Notes: generated from the letters alone by a model not told the origin. 64,000 nucleotides of DNA from Amycolatopsis arida (GCF_900115565.1 NZ_FOWW01000008.1:1-64000); one strand, 5' to 3'. Shown: positions 51,857 through 61,143, counted from the first letter of the stretch. Program-made: numbers and translations.

Positions 51857-52819
51857 TCATCGCGGGACGAGCAGGACCCACACGGGGCCCTCGGCCAGCG
51901 GCAGCGGGGTGCCGTCGGCCGTGGTGAACCGGGTCGGCTCGGTGGCCGAGGGGCGGAACCAGGTCGCCGCGAAGCGGGCCCCGTCGCGGAGGATCTCGGC
52001 CGGCCCCTCCCCCACCGTCTCCACCACCGGCGACGGCGCGCCCGCGGCGTCCTCGGCGACCAGACCCGGCCGCTGGGTCACGTGCTGCACCACGACGGTG
52101 GCCGCGGCGATCCGGCCGGCCTCGGTGGACTCCATCGGCCTGCCGTCCAGTGCCACCGACCACCGTCCCGGCTCGGACAGCCAACGGAACGTGTAGGTCG
52201 CCGACGGGTAGCGCACGACGTGCTCGGTCACCGGCTCACCACCGGCCGGCGCCGGCCCGAAGCGCAACACCTGCTCGACCTCCGTCGGTGGCGGCTCCGG
52301 CAACCGCGCCGGCCGCACGTACAGATTGTGCGGCTTCGCTCGACCCCGGTCCCTGAAGAACGCCTTCGGCGTCTCCAGCTCCGTGGCTGGCACCAGCCGC
52401 GCCTGCTCGACCAGGTCCCTCAGCTCCGGTGCCGCCCCGGAGAAGGCCAACACGGGCTGGCCGTACTGCGCCAGCAGGTCCACGTCGGACTCCCGCACAC
52501 TCCGAACGGGGCCGACCACGTCCGGCGGCGCCGAGTAGACCGCCACCAGCCGGGTGGCGCCACCCTCGATGGGCTCGACGTAGACCACGTCGGCGGCGGC
52601 GAGCCCGGTCTGCGGCCGGGCCGGACGCTCGTTGTCGATCTTCACCACGACCACCCCCTGCTGGCGGGGCGCCTCGGTGGTGGTCGGCGGCGGCGCGGGC
52701 TCCGGCGGCGCGGCCGGCGGGTCGCCGCGCGGCACCAACACCAGGACGGCGACCAGGCCCAGGCCACCCAGCGCCACGACCACGGCGGCGATCAGTGACA
52801 GCATCTGGCGCCGGTCCAT
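51857..52819 (-). CDS. DUF3048 (YerB-like) membrane-anchored protein
   Basis: 320 residues. An N-terminal membrane anchor (MLSLIAAVVVALGGLGLVAVLVLV) and a Pro/Thr-rich linker precede the DUF3048 domain: VVVVKIDNERPARPQTGLAAADVVYVEPIEGGATRL, then GPVRSVRESDVDLLAQYGQP and KPHNLYVRP. The family resembles Bacillus YerB, whose function is unknown. GAGGAGG before ATG 52819 decides the start over the longer frame from 52981. Confidence 0.88.
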   Translation of the reverse strand: MDRRQMLSLIAAVVVALGGLGLVAVLVLVPRGDPPAAPPEPAPPPTTTEAPRQQGVVVVKIDNERPARPQTGLAAADVVYVEPIEGGATRLVAVYSAPPDVVGPVRSVRESDVDLLAQYGQPVLAFSGAAPELRDLVEQARLVPATELETPKAFFRDRGRAKPHNLYVRPARLPEPPPTEVEQVLRFGPAPAGGEPVTEHVVRYPSATYTFRWLSEPGRWSVALDGRPMESTEAGRIAAATVVVQHVTQRPGLVAEDAAGAPSPVVETVGEGPAEILRDGARFAATWFRPSATEPTRFTTADGTPLPLAEGPVWVLLVPR

Positions 52820-53016
52820 CGCGGCCTCCTCGCGACGATCTCCCTCCACGGTACGTCCGGCAGCGGGGTCCCGCCGAACATCACGCGAACCATCGGGCCG
52901 AAGATCAGCCCGGCCGGCCGTAGCCGGCACACCGCCCGAACCGGTGCCGTGTCGGTGCGTGCCGTGTCGACGCGACCCCATAGGGTTGCTGCCCGGCAGG
53001 AGGTGACACCGAGATC

Positions 53017-54162
53017 GTGCACGGGGTCGACTACTACGAGTTGCTCGGCGTGGAGCGGGACGCCTCGCCGGCCGAGATCAAGTCGGCGTACCGCTCGCTG
53101 GCGAAGGCATTGCATCCGGACACGGGCGGCACCGCCGGCACGTTCCGGCTGCTCCGCGAGGCGTACGAGACGCTCGCCGACCCGGTGCGGCGGGCCGACT
53201 ACGACCGGGACGACCCGGCCGACGTCGACCCGGCCGACGTCGACGAGGAGCCGGCGGTCCCCGAGCCCGAGCCGGTGCCCAGCCCCGCGCGGTCGGCGCC
53301 GCGCTCGCGCGGCCGGCGCCGCCGCTTCGGCGAGGACCCCGGTTTCGTGCCGCCGCCACCCCGGCTCCGGCCGGAGACGATCCACTGGTGGTGGGACGTC
53401 GAGCCCGGTGAGCGGGTGCGGCACCTGCCCCGCCGCCGGCCGGGGCACGCGCCGGCACTGGCCGCGCTGACCGGCCTCGCGCTGCTGGCGCTGCCGTGGC
53501 CGCTCGGGGTCCGGTTCTCCCCCACCGGGCTGGTCGTCTGGCTGCTGCTCACCATCGCGACGGCCGCGGTCGTGGTCCGGCTGACCCGCTGGTACCTGGC
53601 GGCGGCCCGTACCGAACGCGCTTTCGCCGCCCGGTTCGGCGCCCGGACGACGTTCGGCCGTCCGGGTGGCGAGCCCGACGAGCTGGCCGAACGGCTCACC
53701 GCCGACCTGATCGCCCGCTACCTGACCCGGCTGCCCGGCGCCCGGATCTTCCACGGGCTGGCGCCACCCGGCTCGGTGTTCGCCGACGTGCACCACGCCG
53801 TGCTGTGCGGCCGGCGGCTCGTGCTGGTCGAGTCGAGGATGTGGTTGCCGGGGCACTACACGACCGACGAGTCCGGCCAGCTGTGGCGCGACGACCACCG
53901 GTTCCGGGGCGGCGGCAGCACGCTCGACGACGCGGTCGCCGCGTTCCGGGAGCTGCTGCCACACGTCGAGGTCCGTGCCGCGGTGGTCGTCTACCCGAGC
54001 CGCGCCGGCGAGCTCACCGTCGGGGACACCACCGGCATGGTGGTGCCGCCGATGACCCCCGAGCAGTTCGTGCGCCGGCTCGGCGGGTGGCTGGCCGTCG
54101 AGCCCTCCACCGTGGACACGGTCGCGTTCCGCAGGGTGCTGAACCAGGTCGTGACGGAATAG
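53017..54162 (+). CDS. J-domain protein with two membrane helices and NERD-like C-terminus
   Basis: 381 residues. Residues 5-67 form a complete J domain with HPD in ALHPDTGGT. An acidic repeat ([21 protein letters not shown]) and a basic linker follow, then two membrane helices at about 150-190. The C-terminal 170 residues ([36 protein letters not shown]) read like a NERD-type nuclease-related domain. It probably recruits DnaK to a membrane site. GTG 53017 has AGGAGGTG upstream with a long spacer. Confidence 0.82.
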   Translation: MHGVDYYELLGVERDASPAEIKSAYRSLAKALHPDTGGTAGTFRLLREAYETLADPVRRADYDRDDPADVDPADVDEEPAVPEPEPVPSPARSAPRSRGRRRRFGEDPGFVPPPPRLRPETIHWWWDVEPGERVRHLPRRRPGHAPALAALTGLALLALPWPLGVRFSPTGLVVWLLLTIATAAVVVRLTRWYLAAARTERAFAARFGARTTFGRPGGEPDELAERLTADLIARYLTRLPGARIFHGLAPPGSVFADVHHAVLCGRRLVLVESRMWLPGHYTTDESGQLWRDDHRFRGGGSTLDDAVAAFRELLPHVEVRAAVVVYPSRAGELTVGDTTGMVVPPMTPEQFVRRLGGWLAVEPSTVDTVAFRRVLNQVVTE

Positions 54163-54239
54163 TCCGCTTTCACCCGGTTGTGGCCTCCCGGATGCCAGGA
54201 TCGATCCGCGGGCCGGACGACGACCGGGAAGGGCGGCCG

Positions 54240-54989
54240 ATGACGGGGGTGACCGCGCGGGACACGACCGTCGGCGGCCGGGCGGCCGCGCTGCTGCCGC
54301 GGTTGGCCCTCGCCGGGCTCGCCACCGGCGTGGCGCTGATGGTCCTTCTCCAACTGCTGCCGCCGACCAGCGCGATCAGCCCGACCCGGCGGACGATCAG
54401 CGAGTACGGGCTCACCAGCAACAAGTGGCTGTTCGACCTGGCGGTCCTGCTGGTGGCCGCCGGATCGGCCGTCGCGTTCGCCGCGCTGGTGCGGCGCCGG
54501 CTGGTCCGGCCGATCTCCGCGGCGACCGTGTTCGGCACGCTGTGGTCGCTCGGCCTGCTCGCCGTCGTCGCGTTCCCCAAGACCGACTGGGCGGTGGGGC
54601 CGAGCGTCGCCGGCAGCATCCACCGGTGGGCCAGCGTCGTCGCGTTCGTGTGCCTGCCGGTCGCGGTGATCGCCGCCGCGCGTGCCGCGTTCGCCCACTC
54701 CCCCGGTCGCCGGCGGGTGGTGCAGGCGCTCGGCGTGCTGTCGCTGCTGTGGTTCGGGCTGATCCTGGCGGCCGTGGCGCGGTGGCTCGCCGGCGGAGAA
54801 CCGTGGTGGCGGGCACTCCCGCTGGGGCTGGTCGAGCGGCTGATGGCGCTCACCGAGGTGCTGGCCGTCGCGGCGCTGGCGCTCGGCCTCGCCCGGCACG
54901 GCGGTGTCCCGCCGACTGCCGCTGGCGACCCCTCCGGTGCGGTGACGGCGCTTGACTACGAGCCCGGGTCGGGTAGTTTCCGTCGGTAG
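54240..54989 (+). CDS. DUF998-family membrane protein
   Basis: 249 residues with six hydrophobic helices and the family motifs PTRRTISEYGLTSNKWLFDLAVLLVAAGS and FPKTDWAVGPSVAGSIHRWASVVAF. Function unknown. GGGAAGGG lies before ATG 54240. The last 35 bases of the gene contain the promoter of the lipid operon. Confidence 0.87.
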   Translation: MTGVTARDTTVGGRAAALLPRLALAGLATGVALMVLLQLLPPTSAISPTRRTISEYGLTSNKWLFDLAVLLVAAGSAVAFAALVRRRLVRPISAATVFGTLWSLGLLAVVAFPKTDWAVGPSVAGSIHRWASVVAFVCLPVAVIAAARAAFAHSPGRRRVVQALGVLSLLWFGLILAAVARWLAGGEPWWRALPLGLVERLMALTEVLAVAALALGLARHGGVPPTAAGDPSGAVTALDYEPGSGSFRR

Positions 54990-55008
54990 TTCCTAAGCGC
55001 CCGCTTAG
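54952..55008 (+). promoter_or_regulatory. promoter and TetR-type operator of the acyl-CoA operon
   Basis: -35 TTGACT (54952-54957), 16-bp spacer and -10 TAGTTT (54974-54979) fit a sigma-70-type promoter. The perfect palindrome CTAAGCG-CC-CGCTTAG (54993-55008) lies just downstream of the expected start site, a classic roadblock position for a TetR-family repressor. The promoter lies inside the 3' end of the DUF998 gene. Confidence 0.7.
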
Positions 55009-55042
55009 CCGCGGCGTCACCCAGGTCCACGAGGAGGAGCAC

Positions 55043-55804
55043 GTGTCCCCATCCCCTTCCCGGGTCGCCATCGTCACCGGCGCCGCCCGCGGCATCGGCG
55101 CGGCCGTCGCCCGCCGGCTCGCCGCCGAGGGCTTCGCCGTCGCCCTGCTCGACCTCGACGAGGCGGGCTGCCGGTCGGGCGCCGACGCGATCACCGCCGA
55201 CGGCGGGCGGGCACTGGGCGTGGGCCTCGACGTCAGTGACGCCGCGCAGGTCGACGCCTCGGTCAGCAGGGTCGCCGAGGAGCTGGGCCCGCCGACCGTG
55301 CTGGTGAACAACGCCGGCATCACCCGGGACAACCTGCTGTTCAAGATGTCCGAGCAGGACTGGGACTCGGTGATCAACGTCCACCTGCGGGGGTCGTTCC
55401 TGATGAGCCGCGCGGCGCAGAAGTACATGACCGAGCAGGGCTGGGGCCGGATCGTCAACCTGTCCAGCACGTCGGCGCTCGGCAACCGGGGGCAGGCCAA
55501 CTACTCGACCGCCAAGGCCGGGCTGCAGGGCCTCACCAAGACGCTGGCCATCGAGCTGGGCAAGTTCGGCGTCACGGCCAACGCGATCGCCCCCGGGTTC
55601 ATCGCCACCGACATGACCAGGGCCACCGCCGAGCGGCTCGGGGTGTCGTTCGAGGACATGCAGAAGGCGGCCGCGCAGGAGATCCCGGTGCGCAGGGTGG
55701 GCCAGCCGGAGGACATCGCCGGCGTGACCGCGTTCCTGGTCAGCGACGACGCCTCGTTCGTGTCCGGGCAGGTCATCTACGTCGCCGGCGGGCCGAAGGA
55801 CTGA
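55043..55804 (+). CDS. fabG: FabG-like 3-oxoacyl reductase (SDR)
   Basis: 253 residues of a classical short-chain dehydrogenase. The cofactor loop is TGAARGIG near 13-20, with NNAG near 90; the catalytic Ser is in NLSSTSALG and Tyr-Lys in YSTAKAG near 154-158. The acidic residue after beta-2 (LLDLDEAG) favours NAD(H). In this operon it may act as a 3-hydroxyacyl-CoA dehydrogenase of beta-oxidation rather than in synthesis. GAGGAGG precedes GTG 55043. First gene after the CTAAGCG operator. Confidence 0.9.
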   Translation: MSPSPSRVAIVTGAARGIGAAVARRLAAEGFAVALLDLDEAGCRSGADAITADGGRALGVGLDVSDAAQVDASVSRVAEELGPPTVLVNNAGITRDNLLFKMSEQDWDSVINVHLRGSFLMSRAAQKYMTEQGWGRIVNLSSTSALGNRGQANYSTAKAGLQGLTKTLAIELGKFGVTANAIAPGFIATDMTRATAERLGVSFEDMQKAAAQEIPVRRVGQPEDIAGVTAFLVSDDASFVSGQVIYVAGGPKD

Positions 55805-55826
55805 CCGCGAGCGGGAAGGAGCACAC

Positions 55827-56279
55827 GTGCGGGTCTTCTCCGGGCTCGACGAGCTCGCCGACGCGGTCGGCGAGCACCTCGGGTACAGCGAGTGGCACAC
55901 GATCACCCAGGAGCAGGTCAACCTGTTCGCCGACGCCACCGGCGACCACCAGTGGATCCACGTCGACGTGGAACGGGCGACGAAGGGGCCGTTCGGCGCG
56001 CCGATCGCGCACGGCTACCTCACGCTGTCGCTGATCCCGATGCTGGCCGCCGAGGTCTACCGCGTCGACAACCTGACCATGGGGGTCAACTACGGGCTGA
56101 ACAAGGTGCGGTTCCCCCAGGTGGTGCGGGTGGGCTCGCGGGTGCGGGCCGGTGCCGAGCTGGTCGAGGTGACCGAGGTGCCACGGGGCCGGCAGGCGAT
56201 GGTGCGCTGGACGATCGAGATCGACGGGGAGGACAAGCCGGCCTGCGTGGCCGAGACGGTGGCCCGGCTGATCGGCTGA
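55827..56279 (+). CDS. MaoC-family enoyl-CoA hydratase/dehydratase
   Basis: 150 residues of the hot-dog fold. The hydratase signature is SEWHTITQEQVNLFADATGDHQWIHVD with the active-site Asp and His, followed by GPFGAPIAHGYLTLSLIP. Dimeric enzymes of this type hydrate enoyl-CoA. AAGGAG lies 6 bases before GTG 55827. It is 22 bp after the reductase. Confidence 0.92.
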   Translation: MRVFSGLDELADAVGEHLGYSEWHTITQEQVNLFADATGDHQWIHVDVERATKGPFGAPIAHGYLTLSLIPMLAAEVYRVDNLTMGVNYGLNKVRFPQVVRVGSRVRAGAELVEVTEVPRGRQAMVRWTIEIDGEDKPACVAETVARLIG

Positions 56280-56323
56280 GCGAGAGTCAGGTCACCCCGG
56301 CGGACGGGTGACCGGCGGTAACA

Positions 56324-56372
56324 TACCGACCAGTCGGTACAACAGTGAGCCGGTACAACGGCCAGTCGGTAC
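56324..56372. promoter_or_regulatory. second TetR-type operator, with repeated half-site
   Basis: TACCGACCAGTCGGTA (56324-56339) is a perfect palindrome of the ACCGAC-N2-GTCGGT type seen with TetR regulators of acyl-CoA genes. Its right half CAGTCGGTAC recurs at 56363-56372, 32 bp later (about three helix turns). The sites precede the phosphotransferase gene and differ in sequence from the operator at 54993, so two regulators may act on this region. Confidence 0.7.
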
Positions 56373-56396
56373 CCGAGACGCGAACGAGGAGAGCGG

Positions 56397-57437
56397 ATGG
56401 CAGCGCAGAACCCGCCCGGCCTGGACCTGGCCCACCTGCGGGACCGGCTGGACGCCGAGCTACCCGGCCTGGTCTCCGGCCCGCTGCGCGGCGAGGTGAT
56501 CGCCGGCGGCCGGTCCAACCTGACCTACCTGGTGACCGACGACAACGACCGCTGGGTGGTCCGCCGGCCCCCGCTCGGCCACGTGCTGCCCACGGCGCAC
56601 GACATGTCCCGCGAGCACCGGGTCATCTCCGCCCTCCACGCGACGTCGGTGCCGGTTCCCCGCACGCTGCTGTTCTGCCCCGACGAGGACGTCATCGGCG
56701 CCCCGTTCTACGTCATGGAGTACGTCACCGGCACGCCGTACCGGTCGGCCGACGAGCTGGCGGCGCTCGGCCCCGAGCGCACCCACGCCATCGGGTTGGC
56801 GCTGGTGGACACGCTGGCCGAGCTGCACGCCGTGGACCCGGCGGCGGTCGGGCTGGCCGACTTCGGCCGGCCGGAGGGATACCTGCAGCGGCAGCTGCGC
56901 CGGTGGAAGAAGCAGCTGGACGCCTCGCGCAGCCGCGAGCTACCCGGCATCGACACCCTGCACGACCGGCTGGCCGCCGCCGTCCCCGAGTCGGGACCCG
57001 CGGCGATCGTGCACGGCGACTACCGGCTGGACAACGTCCTCGTCGACGGGCGGGACCGGATCACCGCGGTGCTCGACTGGGAGATGTCGACCCTCGGCGA
57101 CCCGCTGACCGACGTCGCGCTGCTGCTCGCCTACGCCGAGCGGGGCGCGGTGGACCTGGACATCGTCTCCAGCGCCGCCACCGCCCCCGGCTACCCCGAC
57201 GCCGCCGAGGTGGTGGCCCGCTACGCCGAGCGCTCCGGCCGCGACCTCCGCGCGCTCGACTGGTACCTCGGCTTCGCGTTCTTCAAGCTCGCCGTGATCC
57301 TCGAGGGCATCCACTTCCGGTTCAGCCAGGGCAAGACCGTCGGCGAGGGCTTCGCCGACATCGGCCGCGGCGTGTGGCCGCTGATCGACCACGGCAATGC
57401 CGTCCTCGACGGCACCCACCGCCAGCAGGGCCGTTAG
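56397..57437 (+). CDS. APH-family phosphotransferase (acyl-CoA-dehydrogenase-associated)
   Basis: 346 residues of the aminoglycoside-phosphotransferase fold with the catalytic loop HGDYRLDNVLVD near 205-216 and DWEMSTLGDPLTDVA near 227. Homologues are fused to acyl-CoA dehydrogenases in ACAD10/ACAD11 of animals and phosphorylate 4-hydroxyacyl-CoA substrates. The gene sits directly before three acyl-CoA dehydrogenase genes, which supports that role. GAGGAGAG before ATG 56397. Confidence 0.9.
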   Translation: MAAQNPPGLDLAHLRDRLDAELPGLVSGPLRGEVIAGGRSNLTYLVTDDNDRWVVRRPPLGHVLPTAHDMSREHRVISALHATSVPVPRTLLFCPDEDVIGAPFYVMEYVTGTPYRSADELAALGPERTHAIGLALVDTLAELHAVDPAAVGLADFGRPEGYLQRQLRRWKKQLDASRSRELPGIDTLHDRLAAAVPESGPAAIVHGDYRLDNVLVDGRDRITAVLDWEMSTLGDPLTDVALLLAYAERGAVDLDIVSSAATAPGYPDAAEVVARYAERSGRDLRALDWYLGFAFFKLAVILEGIHFRFSQGKTVGEGFADIGRGVWPLIDHGNAVLDGTHRQQGR

Positions 57438-57467
57438 CCGGCCGCCCGCCACCGCAAGGAGCAGCGC

Positions 57468-58718
57468 ATGGACTTCACCTACGACAGCCGGACCGAGGAG
57501 CTGCGGGCCGAGTTGCTCGACTTCATGACCGAGCACGTCTACCCGGCCGAGCCGGTGTTCGCCGAGCAGCTCGCCGCGCGCGCCGACCCGTGGACGAGCG
57601 TGCCGGTCGTCGAGGAGCTCAAGGCCGAGGCCCGGCGGCGCGGGCTGTGGAACTTCTTCCTCCCCGGCGAGCGGCACTCTGCCTCCACGGTCGGTGGGCT
57701 GGGTGCGGGGCTCACGAACCTGCAGTACGCGCCGCTGGCCGAGATCACCGGGCGCAGCCCGCAGCTGGCCCCGACCGCGCTCAACTGCGCCGCCCCGGAC
57801 ACCGGGAACATGGAGGTGCTCGCGCTGTTCGGCACCGAGCGGCAGCGCGAGCAGTGGCTGCGGCCACTGCTGGACGGCGAGATCCGCTCGGCGTTCGCGA
57901 TGACCGAACCCGACGTCGCCTCCTCCGACGCGCGCAACATCGCCACCCGCATCGTCCGCAGTGGAGATTCCTACGTCATCACCGGCCGCAAGTGGTTCAT
58001 CTCCGGCGCCATGAACCCGAACTGCCGGATCCTCATCGTGATGGGCAAGACCGATCCGGACGCCCCGCCGCACCGGCAGCAGAGCATGATCCTCGTCCCG
58101 CGGGACACCCCGGGCGTGACGATCCGGCGGGGCATGACCGTGTTCGGCTACGACGACGGCGACCACGGTGGGCACGCCGAGATCGTGTTCGACGACGTGC
58201 GGGTGCCGGCGGAGAACCTGATCGGCGAGGAGGGCGGCGGGTTCGCCATCGCCCAGGCGCGGCTCGGCCCTGGGCGGATCCACCACTGCATGCGGCTGAT
58301 CGGGATGGCCGAGCGGGCGATCGAGCTGATGTGCCGGCGGTCGGTGAGCCGGGTCGCGTTCGGCCGGCCGCTGGCCGCGCAGGGCGTCGTGCGGGACTGG
58401 ATCGCCGAGGCCAGGGTGCGGGTCGAGCAGATGCGGCTGCTGGTGCTCAAGACCGCGTGGCTGATGGACACCGTGGGCAACCAGGGCGCGCACACCGAGA
58501 TCCAGGCCATCAAGATCGCCACACCGGCGTCGGTGGAGTGGATCCTGGACAAGGCCATCCAGCTGCACGGCGCCGCCGGGGTCAGCCAGGACTTCCCGCT
58601 CGCCCAGCTCTGGGCCGCCGCGCGAATGCTCCGGCTCGCCGACGGGCCGGACGAGGTGCACAAGAGGTCGCTGGCCCGGCGGGAGCTGGCACCGTACGCG
58701 GAGGAGGCCAGCTCGTGA
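57468..58718 (+). CDS. acyl-CoA dehydrogenase (ACAD10/11-type)
   Basis: 416 residues with FAD-binding features: FAMTEPDVASSDA, KWFISGAMNPNCRI, VPAENLIGEEGGGFAIAQARLGPGRIHHCMR and the C-terminal QLHGAAGVSQDFPLAQLWAAARMLRLADGPDEVHKRSLAR. GPGRIHHCMRLIG is typical of the ACAD10/11 branch that cooperates with the phosphotransferase. AAGGAG precedes ATG 57468. Its stop overlaps the next start by four bases. Confidence 0.92.
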   Translation: MDFTYDSRTEELRAELLDFMTEHVYPAEPVFAEQLAARADPWTSVPVVEELKAEARRRGLWNFFLPGERHSASTVGGLGAGLTNLQYAPLAEITGRSPQLAPTALNCAAPDTGNMEVLALFGTERQREQWLRPLLDGEIRSAFAMTEPDVASSDARNIATRIVRSGDSYVITGRKWFISGAMNPNCRILIVMGKTDPDAPPHRQQSMILVPRDTPGVTIRRGMTVFGYDDGDHGGHAEIVFDDVRVPAENLIGEEGGGFAIAQARLGPGRIHHCMRLIGMAERAIELMCRRSVSRVAFGRPLAAQGVVRDWIAEARVRVEQMRLLVLKTAWLMDTVGNQGAHTEIQAIKIATPASVEWILDKAIQLHGAAGVSQDFPLAQLWAAARMLRLADGPDEVHKRSLARRELAPYAEEASS

Positions 58719-59926
58719 CGGAACGCGAGGGCATCACGATCGACGCGGCGAGCCTGCGGGACCGGGTCCGGGAGCTGCTGGAGCGGCACGACCCGGCGAC
58801 CACCGACCGGTTGGAGTTCCTCCGCGCCCGGTTCGACGCGGGGCTGGCCTGGGTGCACTTCCCGGTCGGACTCGGCGGCCTCGACGCGCCGCGCGAGCTG
58901 CAGTCCGTCGTGGACGCCGAGCTGGCGGCGGCCGGCGCGCCGGACAACGACCCGCGGCGGATCGGCATCGGGCTCGGCATGGCGGCGCCCACGATCCTGC
59001 GGTTCGGCACCCCCGAGCAGCGCACCCGGTTCCTCCGTCCACTCTGGACCGGCGAGGAGGTGTGGTGCCAGCTGTTCAGCGAGCCGGGCGCGGGATCCGA
59101 CCTCGCCGCGGTGGGCACCCGCGCCACACGTAACGGCGGGGGAGGGGGTGACTGGGTGGTCGACGGGCAGAAGGTGTGGACCTCCACCGCGCACACCGCG
59201 CGGTGGGCGATCCTGCTCGCCCGCACCGACCCGGACGTGCCCAAGCACCAGGGGCTGACCTACTTCGTCTGCGACATGACCGACCCCGGCGTCGAGGTGC
59301 GGCCGCTGCGGCAGATCACCGGGGAGGCCGAGTTCAACGAGGTCTTCCTGACCGGGGTGCGGATCCCGGACGCGCACCGGCTCGGCGCGGTCGGTGAGGG
59401 CTGGCGGGTCGCGCAGGCGACGCTGATGAACGAGCGGGTGGCCATCGGCGGCCGGCCGGTCCCCCGCGAGGGCGGCATGGTCGGGGTGGTCGCGCGGACC
59501 TGGCGGGAGCGGCCCGAGCAGCGCACCCCCGAGCTGCACGACCGGCTGCTGCGGCTGTGGGTGGAGGCCGAGGCGTTCCGGCTCGCCGGGATCCGGCTGC
59601 GCCAGCAGCTCGCCGCCGGCAGCCCCGGGCCGGAGGGCTCGGCGATGAAGCTCGCCTTCGCACGGTTGAGCCAGGAGCTGTCCGGGCTGGAGGTCGAGCT
59701 CCTCGGCGCCGACGGGCTGCACTACGACGACTGGTCGCTGCGCCGGCCGGAGATCGTCGACTTCACCGGCCGCGACGCCGGCTACCGCTACCTGCGGGCG
59801 AAGGGCAACTCGATCGAGGGCGGGACATCCGAGATCCTGCGCACCATCATCGCCGAGCGCGTGCTCGGCCTGCCCGCCGAGCCCCGGGTGGACAAGGACG
59901 TGGCCTGGAAGGACCTGCCGAAATGA
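58715..59926 (+). CDS. acyl-CoA dehydrogenase
   Basis: 403 residues: VHFPVGLGGLDAPRELQSVV at the N-terminus, WCQLFSEPGAGSDLAAVGTRA (FAD loop), DGQKVWTSTAHTARWAILLAR and a C-terminal KGNSIEGGTSEILRTIIAERVLGLP, the usual ACAD helix bundle. A five-Gly run (NGGGGGDW) interrupts one loop. GTG 58715 is coupled to the previous gene, and its stop overlaps the next start. Confidence 0.9.
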   Translation: MTEREGITIDAASLRDRVRELLERHDPATTDRLEFLRARFDAGLAWVHFPVGLGGLDAPRELQSVVDAELAAAGAPDNDPRRIGIGLGMAAPTILRFGTPEQRTRFLRPLWTGEEVWCQLFSEPGAGSDLAAVGTRATRNGGGGGDWVVDGQKVWTSTAHTARWAILLARTDPDVPKHQGLTYFVCDMTDPGVEVRPLRQITGEAEFNEVFLTGVRIPDAHRLGAVGEGWRVAQATLMNERVAIGGRPVPREGGMVGVVARTWRERPEQRTPELHDRLLRLWVEAEAFRLAGIRLRQQLAAGSPGPEGSAMKLAFARLSQELSGLEVELLGADGLHYDDWSLRRPEIVDFTGRDAGYRYLRAKGNSIEGGTSEILRTIIAERVLGLPAEPRVDKDVAWKDLPK

Positions 59927-61143
59927 CCGACCTGCTGTACTCGGACGTGGAGACCGACCTGCGGGCCAGCGTCCGCGAGCTGTTGGCCGACCGGTGCGCC
60001 CCGGAGGCGCTGCTGGCCAGGGTCGAGTCGGCCGAGCCCTACGACCTGGACCTGTGGCGCACGCTGGCCGCCGACGTCGGCGCCGCCGGGCTGGCGGTGC
60101 CCGAGGAGTTCGGCGGGCACGGCGCCTCGGTGCGGGAGACCGCCGTGGTGCTGGAGGAGCTGGGTCGCGCGGTGGCGCCGGTGCCGTTCCTCGGCAGCAC
60201 GGTGCTGGCGACGTCCGCCCTGCTCGCCGCGGGTGCCGGCGGTGGGCCGGCCGGCGAGGTGCTGCCGCGGCTGGCCGCCGGTGAACTGGTGGGTGCGCTG
60301 GCCGTTCCGCTCACCACGGCACCCGGCGCCGCGTTCCCTCCCCCGCCGGCTACGCCCCCTCCCCCGCCGGCTACGCCCCCACTGGCGGGGGGACCCCCAC
60401 CGGCGGGGGGACCCCCATTGGCGGGGGGACCCCCACTGCCGGTGCGGGCCGCCGGCGGGGTGCTCACCGGCCGGGTCGGCAGCGTCGCCGACGCTTCAGT
60501 CGCCGAGTTGCTCGTGGTGCCCGCCGTCGACCAGGACGGGCCCGGGCTGTACGTGGTCGAGGCGGCGGCGCCGGGGGTGACCGTGACCGAGCGGGTGACG
60601 CTCGACCTCACCCGCCGGGTGGCCGACGTGACGCTGACCGAGGCGCCGGCGCGCCGGGTCGCCGGGCCGGAGCAGGCTCCCGCGGCGGTGGAGTCCGCGC
60701 TGCGCACGGGCGCCGGGCTGCTGGCCTCGGAGCAGCTCGGCGTGGCGCAGTGGTGCCTGGACGAGACCGTGCGCTACGTGGGGCAGCGCTACCAGTTCGG
60801 CCGGCCGGTGGGATCGTTCCAGGCGGTGAAGCACCGGCTGGCCGAGGTGTACCTGGAGCTGGTCGGGGCGCGGGCAGCCGCCCGGCACGCCGCCGACGCG
60901 CTGGCCGTCGGCGAGCCGACCGCTGACGAGGCACCGATCGCCGTGGCCGTGGCCCAGTCGTACTGCGCCAGCGTCGCGGTGCACGCCGCCGAGGAGTGCG
61001 TCCAGCTGCACGGCGGGATCGGGATGACCTGGGAGCACCCCGCCCACCTCTACCTCAAGCGCGCCAAGGCGAACCAGCTCGCGTTCGGCACCCCGGGGCG
61101 GCACCGCGCCACCCTGGCCACCCTCGTCGACCTCCCCGCCTGA
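59923..61143 (+). CDS. acyl-CoA dehydrogenase with a repeat-derived insertion
   Basis: 406 residues. Normal ACAD segments surround an unusual insertion. The N-terminal helices (LRASVRELLADRCAPEALLARV, then GGHGASVRETAVVLEELGRAV) and the C-terminal domain (YQFGRPVGSFQAVKHRLAEVYL, HGGIGMTWEHPAHLYLKRAKA) look intact. Residues about 138-173 are Pro/Gly-rich (PPPPATPPPPPATPP, then PLAGGPPPAGGPPLAGG), replacing part of the middle beta domain. They are encoded by tandem repeats. The insertion stays in frame, so a protein is made, but FAD or substrate binding may be affected. Confidence 0.85.
   Translation: MTDLLYSDVETDLRASVRELLADRCAPEALLARVESAEPYDLDLWRTLAADVGAAGLAVPEEFGGHGASVRETAVVLEELGRAVAPVPFLGSTVLATSALLAAGAGGGPAGEVLPRLAAGELVGALAVPLTTAPGAAFPPPPATPPPPPATPPLAGGPPPAGGPPLAGGPPLPVRAAGGVLTGRVGSVADASVAELLVVPAVDQDGPGLYVVEAAAPGVTVTERVTLDLTRRVADVTLTEAPARRVAGPEQAPAAVESALRTGAGLLASEQLGVAQWCLDETVRYVGQRYQFGRPVGSFQAVKHRLAEVYLELVGARAAARHAADALAVGEPTADEAPIAVAVAQSYCASVAVHAAEECVQLHGGIGMTWEHPAHLYLKRAKANQLAFGTPGRHRATLATLVDLPA
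60336..60440. repeat. GC-rich tandem repeats inserted in frame in an acyl-CoA dehydrogenase gene
   Basis: Two copies of a CTCCCCCGCCGGCTACGCC-containing 21-bp unit (about 60336-60376) are followed by three and a half 18-bp units (60376-60393, 60394-60411, 60412-60429, part to 60440) of CCCCCACTGGCGGGGGGA. Both lengths are multiples of three, so the frame is kept. Similar GGGGGACCCCCAC-type elements occur as intergenic repeats in streptomycetes and relatives. Confidence 0.85.
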
